DNA of 64,000 nt from positions 5,937,087 through 6,001,086 of the forward strand of contig JALPQD010000089.1 of NCBI GenBank assembly GCA_023101885.1, given 5' to 3'. The notes under the pieces are model-generated. The model was given only the letters and a program-made list of their open reading frames with translations, made no database searches and had not been told where the DNA came from. This document shows, one piece after another, positions 45,541 through 57,799 of this stretch. The DNA comes from Typhlomys cinereus (Eukaryota > Chordata > Mammalia > Rodentia > Platacanthomyidae). Positions within the stretch are counted from its first letter, which is position 1; the number at the start of each line of letters is the position of its first letter. The position numbers were made by a program, and so were the translations under genes.

Positions 45541-45960
45541 GGCTTGAAAGAGAACTCAGTAAGTCTTGCTGTGCAAATGTAATCACCTGAGTTTGAATCC
45601 GCAGAACACACGTTATACAGCGAGGGTCAGTGGTGGACCTCCTTAGTCCCAGAGCAGGGAAGTGGACATGGAAGGATCCCCGGGGCCTGTCAAAGCAGGC
45701 AGTCTAACCAATCTTTCAATTTCAGGGCTTGTGATTAACAGACCCTGCCCAACCAACACCTCTTCCTCATCCTCTGTTGCCTTCACCAGATGTTTCTGAC
45801 ATTGCTGCGTAGCATTCTTTTATTTATTTATTATATTTATTTATTTATTTTCCAATCATACAAACTTAATAGGTAGCTACACCCTATGGGTGTAGAACAA
45901 TAGAGGAAAATACTCTATGTTGACCTCTAACCTCCACATGTACACACACATGGGTACAAG
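45541..45960 (+). mobile_element. B3-type SINE interrupted by a 133-bp templated insert
   Basis: GGCTTGAAAGAGAACTCAGT, ACCTGAGTTTGAATCCGCAG, TAGTCCCAGAGCAGGGAAGT, GATCCCCGGGGCCTGTCAAA, CAGACCCTGCCC [insert] GTTGACCTCTAACCTCCACA then TGTACACACACA. The last parts normally lie close together in B3-type SINEs. Between them sits 45745-45877, which copies the 42.7-kb L1 junction in inverse orientation. Confidence 0.75.
45745..45877 (-). repeat. Inverted copy of the 42724-42866 L1/flank junction
   Basis: The reverse complement gives TACCTATTAAGTTTGTATGA, an (AAATA) run, AAGAATGCTACGCAGCAATG, TCAGAAACATCTGGTGAAGG and CAACAGAGGATGAGGAAGAG. This matches 42724-42866 with few substitutions and one 11-bp gap in the A-rich part. 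It contains 27 bp of L1 end plus ~65 bp of non-L1 flank. Confidence 0.93.
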
Positions 45961-46084
45961 TGAATACGTGCTTATGCCACCCACAAAAAATGAATATTTA
46001 AAAAAGATACTAAAGCTCTTTTCTTCTGTAAGTAGTCATGATAGGATGTGAGCAACGCATTATTAATATTCCACGATGGCCTAC

Positions 46085-46435
46085 AAAGTGGTGTAACAGT
46101 TCAAGTACTTGTTATATAAACAAAAGAACCAGAGTTCAAATCCCTAGATCTATGTAAAAATATTTGGTAGTTATGACAGCTTGCTTGTAATTCCAGTCCC
46201 AAAAGGCATTCCCAAAAGGATCCCTTGGAATCCCCAGAGCAAACCAGCTCTACAGACTAACCATATAGCTCTGGGTTTAATTAAAGATCCAGGCTCAAAA
46301 GAATAAGGTGGAAAAACAATAAAGAATGGCTCCAGATATCCCCCTAAGGCCCCACACTCAGGCATACATATATGCTTCTGCATCTGCCACATACCGGCAA
46401 ACATTCACGCACACACATGCGCTACACATATGTAC
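46085..46435 (+). mobile_element. B3-type SINE (decayed)
   Basis: AAAGAACCAGAGTTCAAATC, TTGTAATTCCAGTCCCAAAA, GGATCCCTTGGAATCCCCAG, AGAATAAGGTGGAAAAACAA and CCAGATATCCCCCTAAGGCC, ending in a CACACATGCG tail. Confidence 0.7.
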
Positions 46436-47599
46436 ACATGAAAAAAGGAAAAATGGAACATAAAAGGAAACTCATCACTCATCCTTGAAGGATAGCATAG
46501 GAAATTTGAGTAGATTGGTTTGACCTACAAAGTCTGATAGTCCTTTTGCAAACAGCCCCACGCTGTGTACTGATGTTAGAAGTTCACTAAACAGGTCATG
46601 GTCACTGCCTCAAAGGACTAGACAGGTCTTGCTTTAGCTCCACGTCCCCTGCAGAGATGCTTGCCCATCTTCCACAGGAGTTCTGTACTCCACACGCTGT
46701 GCCGTTCAGAATGTCTGGCATTTAGAAAGAAAAAAACATCTGTGTGGACCTCTTCATTTCACTCTTGTGAGCAACGTGATCTCAGTCAAGCCACCTGATG
46801 CCTCAGTTTCCCAACTGTGAAGTGAGGTAGCTAATGACATTTTCTGGAAGATCCTGGAAGATGCCTTCATCATGTGTTTTTCATCCCTCCCAAGTACGTT
46901 TAATAACATGGTTATGCAGAGCTCACTCTAGCGATGAGAGCTATCACCATCTTCAATGCTGCATCTGCCTCAATCTGTTTGGTGACATACTTAGCTTGGT
47001 GTAGGTTACTCCATTGGTTACTGAATGGCCATGTGACATTGACCTGAGATGAAGTATGGAAAACTAAGTGGGTGACATGTGCCCTGTTTACCTCCCTGGC
47101 CCGTGGAATCTGCAACTGGAATTCTGATTCCGCTAATGACTGACTACAGTGGATTTTAGAAATGGCCTGTTGAAACGAAGAGTTACCTCTGCGGTGTACT
47201 GAGTGAGCGCCCACAGGAGTGGACAGACCAGTGCACCCTGGGGTGGAAGGTGGGCGGGAAGGAAGGGGATGGAGGGAAGGTAGGAGAGAGAGAAGCTGGA
47301 ATGAATACTCAATATGCTTGTAAAAGGAGAAAAAAAACTAAGAGTTACCCAGGAGCTTTTTTTTTTTTTTTTTGACGCCAAGAAATTATCATCTACAAAG
47401 ATCACACTCAAGAACAATGTGAAGAAATTATTGCAAAAAAGTACACAAGGCTTTGAGTAAGTTTATGGTTTTGTGTTGGGTGACATTTGTAACTATTCTG
47501 GGGTACAAGCCCACTGCAAATAGAACATGTCAGCATGCCTAGGTATCTTTGAAGTTGCGAGAAGTTGTGTCTGTGTGTGTGTGTATGTGTAGTGCTTTT
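46436..47599. other. Unique sequence with a MIR relic and a T run
   Basis: A MIR relic lies at 46765-46870 and a T-run near 47357-47373. No gene is seen. Confidence 0.5.
46765..46870 (+). mobile_element. MIR relic
   Basis: GTGAGCAACGTGATCTCAGT, CAAGCCACCTGATGCCTCAG, TTTCCCAACTGTGAAGTGAG and GTAGCTAATGACAT are in MIR order. Confidence 0.75.
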
Positions 47600-47763
47600 T
47601 ATTTGTTTATTTATTTGTTCTGATTTTTTTGAGGCAGGATTATACACTACAGACTGGTCTGAAATTTCCTATGTAAACTAAGATGGTCTTGAATTTGTGA
47701 TGATCCTTCTGCCTCTACCTCCCAAGTGCTGGGATTACAGGTTTGTGCCTCAATGCTCCGCAG
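47600..47763 (-). mobile_element. B1 SINE (7SL-derived)
   Basis: TTTTTTTGAGGCAGGATTAT, CAGACTGGTCTGAAATTTCC, AGATGGTCTTGAATTTGTGA, TGATCCTTCTGCCTCTACCT and CCCAAGTGCTGGGATTACAG: inverted B1, nearly full length. This is strong support for a rodent. Confidence 0.92.
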
Positions 47764-49789
47764 AGTTATTTGCATTTTAAACAAAGTCCTTCATTGAAAG
47801 TCTGAGTAGTCTGTTGATGGATGAAGGTTGAGTCCCAGAATAAGGGCCACCTGGGTTGGTCTGCTTTTGGCATGCACCTGTCAGTTGATGACAGACAAAA
47901 GTCTAGCCTGAGGCAGTTGGGCACCAGGAGAGTATTCATTCTTATCCAAACTTGTTCAAGAACCTGACAGGCAAGATACTGGCCTAGGGGCTGTCGAAGG
48001 AGCCAGTGATCTCGAAGTCAAGAGGCACAACTTAATCCAAATGATAGAAATAAACTTCTCCCACCTGATCCCTACCTGACTTCACCAGACCTTAATTTGC
48101 CCTGATGCAAGAGCCAAACTCTATTTCTAGCTAGCAAAAGATGGAAACTAATACTTAGGGTGAACATACTATAGATAATAGACACTTGATGTAACAATTT
48201 AAGAAAACTTTTCTGAAGTGTAAAATGCATTCTTATTGATTGAAGCACACATTATAAATGACTTCTATGGAAAATCTATGGTGTCTCTGATTCCACAGCT
48301 ACAACTTTAATGGAGAAGTGCTTTTCCTGGGCTCATAGACTTAGCCACAGCTGTTTCTAAGAATGCTTCCTCTGTTTTGAAATGACACGAACAGCAAACA
48401 ATTCATTCAAGTAGGAAAAGGGGGACAAACCAGGCCATTTTAGATTTATAATAGCGAAATTAGTTTCCCTTGAAGAACAGGAACAATAACATAATTGAAT
48501 AGCAGATACTCTATAAGAGAAAGAAAGAGAGAAAGAGAAAGAGTCCTGAGACAATGAAGCCAACCTTCTTCATTTGAGAACTAATTGTGTAAATTCATGG
48601 CACTTGCTGGAAAAGTAAGTGACTAATTGTTGCTTGATAAAAAATCAGGGAAAAAGAAGTGAAGGCTTTGGACACTTTAGAAATATACATTACAGGGAGT
48701 TTGCAATACCGCTTGTCTAAGGCAGGCAGGAGCTGTGAAGGGGAGTAACGCCCTAAGGGTGCAGTATGAGGATGCTAATCTAATGACTAAAAACAAGAGC
48801 AAATACACAGACATAGTGTCTGAACATGTGAGAAAAGAGACAAAATCATTTCAATCACGAGAAGAAAAGGGGAGAGAGCACCAGGAAGTCAGGTGCTATA
48901 CGCAGCTATGGGTTGGCTCCATGATGGGGAGGAAGGGCTTGCGGCCTCGGGCCTCTTAGGGTACATGAGAATCACCTGAGGGAGTCTGCTAACTGCAGGA
49001 ACTCCAGTGTGGGAGCCCAGAGCAGCCCCTTTGAGAGCATCCTGCTGGGTTAGTGAGCCTGAAAGAAGCATCCCAGGACCAAACTTGGAGAGTGTTAATG
49101 AGGCTGATGGCAGAGCCTGTAAGAAGAGAGTCTTTAGTGAGATGAGAAAAAAGGAGATGGCAAAGAAAGTGAGGTCGACAGAGGAAGGGGGCAGAGGAAG
49201 AAAAGTTCCAGGACTGACTCCCTGATGAAATGCGGCGAGAGAGCTACAGAACCCAGCCCCAAGCTCTCCCTGAAAGGTGAGCCAGCCCGTTGCCATGATA
49301 TATGGCATTTATTTTTCTTTTCTAAATATTTCTGAACTTAAACTAAGGTGTCTTGTTGGGAACTTTCAGTTGCTAGGATTCAAAATGCCAAAAGAATTGC
49401 TCTATTCCTAACATTTTGTTAATGACAATTTTCAAGCACATCATCATAGTTGGAAAAAGAAAGTTTCTAGTGAATCCTTAGATTCTGCCATGAACACTGA
49501 CTTTCTATATAGGTATTCTCTCTCCATCTGTCCTTCAGTCCACTTCAAAATTAACTGTCAACACAAACACAGTGCTCTCTAAATAACTCAGAAGGCATAG
49601 CATAAGTTCAATATTTGTTTATAATTGTGAATAGGTAATTTCTGTGCAATAAAATCATGATTATAGCATAAGTATGTAACAATTGCATGCACATGGGCTG
49701 CCCCCAAACATCTGTGAAAACAGGAAATACAATACTCTTTGCTGCTAAAGGCAACACTATTCTACCATCTTTTCCCATGTAGTATGTTT
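47764..49789. other. Unique sequence, no gene seen
   Basis: A GAAAGA-type purine run lies at 48515-48545. An open frame of 139 codons (48889-49308 minus) has no recognised domain. Confidence 0.5.
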
Positions 49790-51557
49790 GTTGTGTAAGG
49801 CTTCATTTACTCAGTAAAACGTGTTTAAGAGATTTACTCATGTTGTTGAATGGAATTGTAAATTTATGAATACTGTTCAATAAATGAATATATCACAGTT
49901 TATTCTCTCTGCTGAAGATTACCAGGGCTGCTATCAATACTGAGCTCCAGTGCACAAAGTTTCTATGAGTTTTCTTGGAAAAGTTCTTTGTGAATATGCT
50001 ATTTGTTGTAGGTAAATTTATCAAAGTGGAGTTTTTTTTTTTACCTTTTGGTAATGATCCTTTGTCAGATCTGTATTATACAGATTGTTTTGCACGTGTG
50101 GCTTTCTATTAATTTTATTTATAGAATCTTTTTGATGAACCATACCTTTTAATTTTAGTGAAATCAGTATTTGTCATTTCCCTTTCATGGTTCTCACTTT
50201 CAACAAACCGAGTATACCCAATCATGGAAATATTCTATTTTTCTGCCAACATTTTATGTCTATGAAGATTTATGAATATTTTGTTAGATGTAGTCTGATT
50301 TTATTTAATCTCCTGGCTTCTAGCACAGATAAAAATTTCCTTTTTCCATTGTATTACTTGGGTGTTTCTACAAAAAAAAAATTATCACGAGAGAATGTTT
50401 CCACCTCTGAGATCTTTGCACAGCTTCTTGATCCATAAGTGTCCATTGGATGAACACATATTCTAGATTATTGCATTCTTATAAGTACTATATCTTTCAA
50501 ATTTGGTCATCATTTTCAAGACTTACTTGGGCTTACTAGGTATTTATAAATTGAGTATAAAATTTAGAACTAGTTAGTAATCCTCTCCTCAGGAAACATT
50601 CTGAGTTGCTGGGAGTATTGAAAGTTGAAAAAATGAACCAAACCATCTAGTTTCCAGTCTTATTTCATTTCTTTTCATAATCTTTCCTAGTTTCAGTGTG
50701 AAAACCTTGCAAATACTTTTGGTCACATTTACTCCTATTTGAAGCATCGGGTGCTATTAAAATTAGTTGTTCAAGTTTTCCAGTTACTCGAGGCTAGATC
50801 ATAAAAAAAATCACTTTTTGTGTGTTCTTATCTTTGATGGTCTGGTTAAAATCAAACATCAGTTTCTGTGGATTAGAAATTTCTTGGGATTTCCTATATC
50901 AGCAAACATGCTAATTGTAGGTTTTCCTTATGTCTTTGCTTTTTGATTATTTTTCTTGCCTTATTGCAGTAGTTAATTTCTAGATAGCTGACAGAAGATG
51001 ATAAATTTTCTTGGTATGTAACTTGTGTGGGTTACCCTTGGGATTTTTTTTGAAATATCATGTATGAAACTGAGAAAGTTTTATTTTTCCAGTTTTTTTA
51101 ATCATAATTGATGTTTGATTTTGACAAATGCTTGTCTGAAATTACTATATTAATTACATGTTTTTCAAATTTTTTGATATCATGAACAATATTAATTAGT
51201 TTGTAAACATTAAGTAAGCCTTTCACTACTGGGTAAAGTCTTGCTATGATTCAATGTCATTTTGATTTAATTTGCTAGTTCACTGCACCTGTTTCTAAAA
51301 GATAATATACTATGATGCCTTTGTTCAATTCGGGTATTAAGATTGTGCTGGCTTTTATAAAATTAAGTATTATGTTTTCCTTCTTTCTCTATTGTTTGAA
51401 AGAATTTATAAATCCTTTGTAATTTCATTCAGAAATAGCATTCATACATTATCAGAGCATCAAGTTACATTGTGGAAAATACAATTGATGTAAGTTCTAA
51501 CTGTCTAATAGATTCTGCTCTTCAAATTTTTGTTTAGTTTTGAAGTGGATTTATGTA

Positions 51558-51981
51558 GCAAGTTCACCTGCATAGTTGCTGGTAAAAATCACCAACAAAT
51601 GGCTTAAGGGAGCAAGGAATTTATTCTCTTACAACGGTCCAATTACAGTTCTTAGTCTAGCTTGGCAGGAGAACACACACCAGCACCAGGGCCAAGAGAA
51701 CTGGCCATACCATCTTCACATAATGGCTGAGAGAGGGATGATCCTTACTTTCCAGACCAGCATGTCTGGCCAAGTGTACGCAAGGATGCCGACTTTCTCA
51801 AATAGTTCCCTCCATTTTATTCACTTGCCCTGGGACTAGTCTTCCCACTATGGGCTGGGCCTTCCCTATCCACTAGACAATCTCCTGCACGTTTGCTGTG
51901 AGCTTAACTCAACTACTTATTCTACGAATGTGTCCAGAATTCAAACCTTCACCCCTCAAGTTGACACCTGTACCTATGACA
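51558..51981 (-). mobile_element. MaLR-like solo LTR nested in the ancient L1
   Basis: TTAAGGGAGCAAGGAATTTA, TGGCTGAGAGAGGGATGATC, GGGCTGGGCCTTCCCTATCC and CAAGTTGACACCTGTACCTA, then TGACA: inverted MT/MaLR layout. The left edge is uncertain by ~10 bp and no clean 5-bp duplication is seen. Confidence 0.7.
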
Positions 51982-52374
51982 GTTTGGTAAGTTTTATGTT
52001 TGGAAAAATACTTCCCTTTCATCAGAGTGCTCCCATTTCCCTGACATGTTTTTCAAATGAACTTACTATACTATAAGTATCATTCCCAATATTGTTAATT
52101 TCTGCTCTCTTTCTTGCTGACTTGAATGTAAAACTATAGGTTTATCAATTTTATAGATGTTCCCCAAGAACCTCCCTGTTGTTTATATGATTTTCCAACT
52201 AACTACTTCATTCATCTTTTAGGTTTTTTAACCTAAAATTAACCTAAGCTATTTTAAGCTTAATATTCTGTTTCTAGCTGAACTTTGAAGCTTAAGGTAT
52301 TGACTTGAGTTTCTTTTCTACTAAATGCATTGAAATGGATAAATTTCCCTCAAAGAACCACTGTAACTGCTAAT

Positions 52375-52963
52375 ACAATGCACATATTCTTTTTTTATAA
52401 TACATTTATTATTATTATGTCAGCTCATACAAACTTAATAGGTACACCAGTTCCCTCCCAACCTCCTGCTCCCCCTCCCCTCACCCCTCCCTCCCCATCC
52501 CCCCGGTGCCTCCCACCCCAATTCCCAGAGTCCTTTCTTGTGCATGCCTGACTCTCCTTTGGGTCCTCCTCTCCGATGACGTACAAGGACCCAGTGGCAT
52601 TTCCCTGAACCCTTTCCTGTGTTCCCCTTAAGCATAGGAACACTACTGTGGCTGTCAATCCCTTGCCTCCAAGGATCTTGGTGCCTTTGGCAGATGCTAG
52701 ACTTTGTGAGGTCAATAGTGTGTTGGACATTGCGCCGGGCATGCAATGTCCAATTATGATTGCTTCGGCCGTAACTTGTGTGGAGTATCTTGCAAATCAT
52801 TGCTCCTCCCATCCTTTTGCTCTTACACTCTTACTGCCCCCTCTTCCACAAATGTCCCTGAGCTTCAGGATGGGGAGAGATGAAATTAAAATGTCTAACA
52901 AATATCTTAAAAATGCTCCACTTCTTTAGCCATCAGGGAAATGCAAAACAATGCACATATTCT
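52375..52963 (-). mobile_element. Twin-primed L1 with 16-bp TSD, nested in the ancient L1
   Basis: ACAATGCACATATTCT occurs at 52375-52390 and 52948-52963, perfect. The 3' part (52391 to ~52881) is L1 3'UTR in minus orientation with an ATAATA-rich tail. The 5' part (~52879-52947) switches to plus-strand ORF2 sequence (GATGAAATTAAAATGTCTAA…GCCATCAGGGAAATGC). This is the same ORF2 segment found at 29.8 kb. About 1 kb of L1 is deleted at the switch, over a GAT microhomology. A classic 5' inversion. Confidence 0.96.
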
Positions 52964-53650
52964 AAATTATAAAATATTGTCTTTTGTTTAGCATGATTTT
53001 CTAACTTCCCTTATGATTTCTTCTTTCATTCTTTGGCCTATAGATTTATTTTATAACTGTCAGATATTCATTAACTTTGTGAATATGAAGATTAATTTTA
53101 AAATGTAAGATACTTACCTTGTTTCTAGTGGAAACCCATTATGGACATGCAATACTTTCTGTTTCAGTCCTTGTGACTTTTTTGGGATCTTTGGTATAAC
53201 CCAGAACATGATGAAACATGGACATGGTAACATCATGTGTCTTCTGTAAAGAAGTCTTTGATTATCACTTATTATACAGTAACTGGCACATCTCTGCTTC
53301 TTGTTTTTCTATTTTCTTTTCATCCTATTTTATCAATTGCTAGGAAGGATATGGTATTAAAATTTCCACGTATCTGGAAATCCATATTTTAGGTTTAATT
53401 ATGATTCCTATAACCTGAATTTCTTTTATTAGTTACACAGACATTTATAATTGTCAGGTCTTCCTGGTATTGACTCTCTTCTTAAAGAAGTAACCAACTT
53501 TATTATCTGTCAGTACTTTTTGTTTTCTCGTCTGTTTTACCTGACATCATTATAATCAGTTTGTCCTTATTGTTTGTTGTGTGACATTTTTTTGTTTGCT
53601 TACTTTTCTGTCTTTATTGATGGTGCAATAATCAACAGGTTACTGAAATA

Positions 53651-53959
53651 TTGAGTTTTCTTTGAGTCCTTTACTCAAATCAAGACAAGTTTGTATTTAA
53701 CATAACATATGAAAATCAAATCATCTGTTTAGTCAGAGATATGCTCCGGATTTAACACTTTCTGATAGAAAAGGACTCTGCATTTGTTTGCATCCTAGAG
53801 TCCTCCATGGACCAGAAATTCTTATGATTAGAGCTGAAATATAAGAATTACCATAACCACATCCTCTGAAAAGACACAGCCACATATAATGTGCCAAACA
53901 GATGCTCACAGGAGAAGCCAAGAAATCTGTACAATTTTTTCTATTTCTCCCCTATTTTT
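53651..53959. other. Unique sequence
   Basis: Nothing recognisable. Confidence 0.5.
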
Positions 53960-54345
53960 ATATTTTAATGTGTGAGTGTGTGTGTGTGTATTTGTGGGTA
54001 TACGTGACTATTCACGTGTGTGTGAGAACATGTGTTTGCAGGTGCACGTGTAAATGTGTGCACGTACGTGCAGGTGGAGGCCTGAGACTGATATTCGGAA
54101 TCTGCCTCAATTATTCTCCTACCTGTTCTTTTGAATCTGGCTCTGTGATTAAAACCAGAGCTAGTGGGTAGAGTTGGTCTGGCTAGCGCCTCGTTCTGAT
54201 AATTCCAGGCTCTACCCCTGAGGCTGGAATTACAGACACCCTGTCTACACTTACCCAGCATTTTTACATGGAATCGGTGGGTCAGAACTCTCGTCTTTCC
54301 ACTTGTATGGTGAATACTTTAACCACTGCGTCATCTCCCCACCCC
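53960..54345 (-). mobile_element. B3-type SINE with extra body, TG-rich tail
   Basis: TG-rich start (53968-54075), GTGGAGGCCTGAGACTGATA, AATTCCAGGCTCTACCCCTG, AGGCTGGAATTACAGACACC, TTTTTACATGGAATCGGTGG and CACTGCGTCATCTCCCCACC: inverted long B3-type element. Confidence 0.75.
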
Positions 54346-56761
54346 TTTGTTAGGAAGCTTGATACTAAAAGCATAAATTAATGAGAAGTGATGTTATCCT
54401 CTTCAAAACTTACTCAGCCTGGATGAGGACTGTGAGATCAATTCAACTTAATATAATGTACAAATTAGAATCAGGTAAGTATACCTTTGAGTTTATAGTC
54501 AACCCAGAGTATGTGTTATAAAATTATCAAATTTAAAGCAATTATTAATACTTATCTAAATTTTATTTGAAATACAATAATAGGATGGAATGTTTCTTAG
54601 CCCAAGAAATATGTTGTCCTAGAAGTAAGTGGGGCATGTAAGCTCCATGTAGAATTCAAGAAAAGCATTCTGCTAAAATCCAGGAGAGCAGTAGCTTTGT
54701 AAAGCTTGCGTCTTTGCAGCCAGCATTAATAGAAGGAGCCACAATTCACAGAACAGCCCCACACTGGTAGGAGTATAAAAATTACCTTATGTGAATAGTT
54801 GAACTGAATCACCATCCGCAGTCTTTATACCAGCAGCCTTATGGCACAGATTCTAGCCAGATTCCTTGTTTCACAGAGCACTGGCACAGCTTGTCCGGAT
54901 TACTTGGAGAGCTGATGATAGAGCCAGAACTCTAGTCCACTACACTGTGCCTACCAAAAGTCGTTGTAATCCAGTGTGTGTTATATGTAATCCAGTGTAT
55001 GTTTGCAACTCATGTCAGCTTGAGTTGAAAAGTCTTGGATTACAGTATATGGTTGTGAATTATTATTTCAAGAACATTCAAACATCTGAAACTATGAGAT
55101 GGGATTAAGAATGTGAAATAATTCATATGCATATATAAAACACTTATGCTAAGTATGGATACTTCATTCTGACTGTTGTAAAGTAAACCAATATAGAAGC
55201 AGGTAACATTTTAATATAAAATCTATCTAAATAATTCATCCATTGGCTTATTCAACCCAGTGAGGCATTGTATATAGGTCATCTATGTCCATTTATATTT
55301 GGGAGTTTTTTGTTTTCTATTAGTTCATGTGTATTTGCTTTAACATTTATTACCTATAGGATTTATAAAATACTAACAACAAATGCATGTTTGTTAACCT
55401 TAGCTAAGACTATGGAAAGTAGCAGGGCTTTTATTTAGGGAGAAAAGCAGACAAGACTAGTTAGGAGAAAGACTCTACAACTTGCAGGTCAGCTGCTATA
55501 TGACCCTTTGTGTGTTATCTTAATCCCAACAACAAAAGGTGATGGACATATCTTCTCAGCACCCCTTTCTTACCCCTATGAATGCTGGTTGCCTTGACCT
55601 CCTGATGGTCAGCAGAAGCATCAGGTTGTGCTTGGCCTGCCTCCTCCCTAGAAGCCAAATATAACCATCATGGCACTCCCTGTCTCCTACTTGATTTCTA
55701 GATTATCTGTTTTGTTAGTGGTCTCAAGGTGATGAATAAATCCCATCCTTTGTTCCATGTTGGGGTGATAGCAAATGTATAAATGTTTAAAAATAGCCAA
55801 CTAGAGTGAGTCCATTTTTTTTCCCTAGAAAACTGCTGCTATGGTCTCTGCAGACTCCCACCTTTATACCACCCGGGCCTTTTCTGCTGTGACAGTGAAT
55901 TGGCTTGTCTGTCACGACAGAACTTTTGTGTTTGCAAACTCTCAGCTGGAAAGTGGCTAACATTTATAAGTTATTACAACCAGGAAATTTGCATATTTTT
56001 CTAATTTTTACAGATCCTCGCATGGAGGGGAACAAAGGAGCAAAGCAAATATAAAAGAATTGTATAATGTCAAATTCGGTTAGAGAGTATCAGAATTGAG
56101 ATTTAAGTGCAGATCTGTCTGCTCCTACAGTCTTTCTAGTTGACAGTACTGTCCCTTGAAGAAGGCAAAAGTAGCCATGGTATTGAAAGCACCCAACCCA
56201 AGCCTAGCTTGGACTTCAGCTGCTGTAGAATCTTCATGTAAGAAATATTGGCTCAACTCAGTAAATGATAAGAAAGTGTAATCATTCACATGACCCAAAT
56301 CTTACATTTATGATTATGAAGGAATATTTAATACTTTCATACTTTGATATCTTCAAGATATATATTACATCCCAAACCTACATTTTCTGGTATATTATAT
56401 CCTCCTCTAAAACTTAGGATCTGTTCACAAAAAAACATTTGGGTAAAGATAGAATAATCGTGTCTATTTAAAATATCTGTTTTTCTTATACATCCCAGTT
56501 TGTATTTCTTTCACGAACTTTTGAATTATGCAAGACTGCCAACTTCATTGTGGCTGAATACTAGATATGGGGTAATGGCTCAAGAGGGATGGGTATTTCT
56601 CTAAATTAGCCAGTTACTTATACTTGAATTTTTTTTTCTCATGGGCATAATGGTCTATTTAAGGCATTGATTTTTTTAAAATCTGTTTCATTACTGATTT
56701 CATATGAATGGTTCAGATTCATATCCTGCTCTTACAGTGTTGTAATATCACTCAAAAATGT
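54346..56761. other. Unique AT-rich sequence, no gene seen
   Basis: No repeats or genes that I can name with confidence. Confidence 0.5.
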
Positions 56762-57060
56762 CTATCAGGGTCTGGGAAGATGGTTCAGTGGTTAAAGTCC
56801 CTGCTTCAAAAGCAAAAGAACCTGAGTTCAGATATTCAGATAACATGTAAAAATGTCTTGACGGAAATGGCAGTGACCTGCAATGGACTTCTGACCCTGG
56901 AAGGCAAAGCCTGGAAAACCCCAGAGTAAAGCAACAAGGATGCAAAGAAATCCTGGATGATTCCTCATGTCTTTTTTGGGCCTTCCTTCACAGGCACACA
57001 CACTCAAGTACTCTTATGTTCACATATCCACACACACATGGACATGTAATGCACCCACAT
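56762..57060 (+). mobile_element. SINE family S1
   Basis: GGGTCTGGGAAGATGGTTCA, GTGGTTAAAGTCCCTGCTTC, GAACCTGAGTTCAGATATTC, CGGAAATGGCAGTGACCTGC, CCTGGAAGGCAAAGCCTGGA and CAACAAGGATGCAAAGAAAT, then a CACACA-rich tail. It is a complete, moderately diverged copy. Confidence 0.85.
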
Positions 57061-57189
57061 GGAGAAAACACATATATCTGTGTGTACACACCAAAAATCC
57101 TATTAGTACATTACACTCTTTAATCTGATTGCAGACCTCTCAGAAATAAGCAGAAAAAATATTTCAGGTTCATATTGAAAATATGGTCA

Positions 57190-57345
57190 TGCAATCAAAT
57201 AATGCCTGCAATCATCTTAGCATCTGAGAGATAGAGGTAGGATAATCAGAAGCTCAAGGCCATATTTATGTACATCATTTGTTTTAAGGCTATCCTGGGC
57301 TATCTGAGACTCTTGTCAGAAAGAAAAGGAGAAAGAAGCAATAAG
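57190..57345 (+). mobile_element. B1 SINE (decayed)
   Basis: GCCTGCAATCATCTTAGCAT, CTGAGAGATAGAGGTAGGAT, AGAAGCTCAAGGCCATATTT and AGGCTATCCTGGGCTATCTG, then an A/G-rich tail (57320-57380). Confidence 0.8.
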
Positions 57346-57799
57346 AGAAGGAAAGAGAGAAAGAGAAAGAGAGAGAATGAAAGAATGAATAATTAATTTT
57401 GTTGAAGTAAACTAAATTTTTTTCTCAACTTTTCTCCTGGTCTAAAAGATATTAATACCTTTCTAAGACTAATCATAGAATTTAGTAAATAATTATAGCT
57501 TTGTCAATGGATCAATGAGTAGTGAAGTGTAAACACATGTGGATGACCTAACAATTCTGTTAGTAGCCAATGATACTTAATGTTCTCAAAGGTCAAATTA
57601 GTCACCACTACTTAACTTGGACAGATACTTTCCTTCACTCATGTCTTTCAATGGTTGTTTTTCTAAAACATAATTTTTTACAACTGTGTTGTATGTTTGG
57701 AGAGAACAATAAAACTCTGGTACAATATAGTATATGAACTGACTTAATGAAAAGGAGGCGTTATGGTGTACAAATTTTCATGCACACACATTAGACGTG

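Larger units (their letters stand above)
49790..53650 (-). mobile_element. Ancient L1 (ORF2 region), highly decayed, with two nested insertions
   Basis: Successive stretches keep the order of an inverted old mammalian L1: AGATTTACTCATGTTGTTGA (49830s), ACCAGGGCTGCTATCAATAC (49920s), TTGTATTACTTGGGTGTTTC (50350s). Further along come TTTTCTTGCCTTATTGCAGT (50955), GTGCTGGCTTTTATAAAATT (51345), TATCAATTTTATAGATGTTC (52145), GGATAAATTTCCCTCAAAGA (52338), TTCCCTTATGATTTCTTCTT (53008) and TGTTTTACCTGACATCATTA (53530). No frame remains open. Interrupted at ~51558-51981 by an LTR and at 52391-52947 by a young L1. Confidence 0.8.

Noticed and set aside
45745..45877. Ordinary L1 3' transduction from 42.2 kb to 45.7 kb
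   Set aside because: The expected second A-tail and target-site duplication are absent at 45.7 kb, so a templated insertion is preferred.
48889..49308. 139-codon minus-strand frame
   Set aside because: No domain or known similarity. The overlapping plus frame is equally open, as expected from GC-richer unique DNA.
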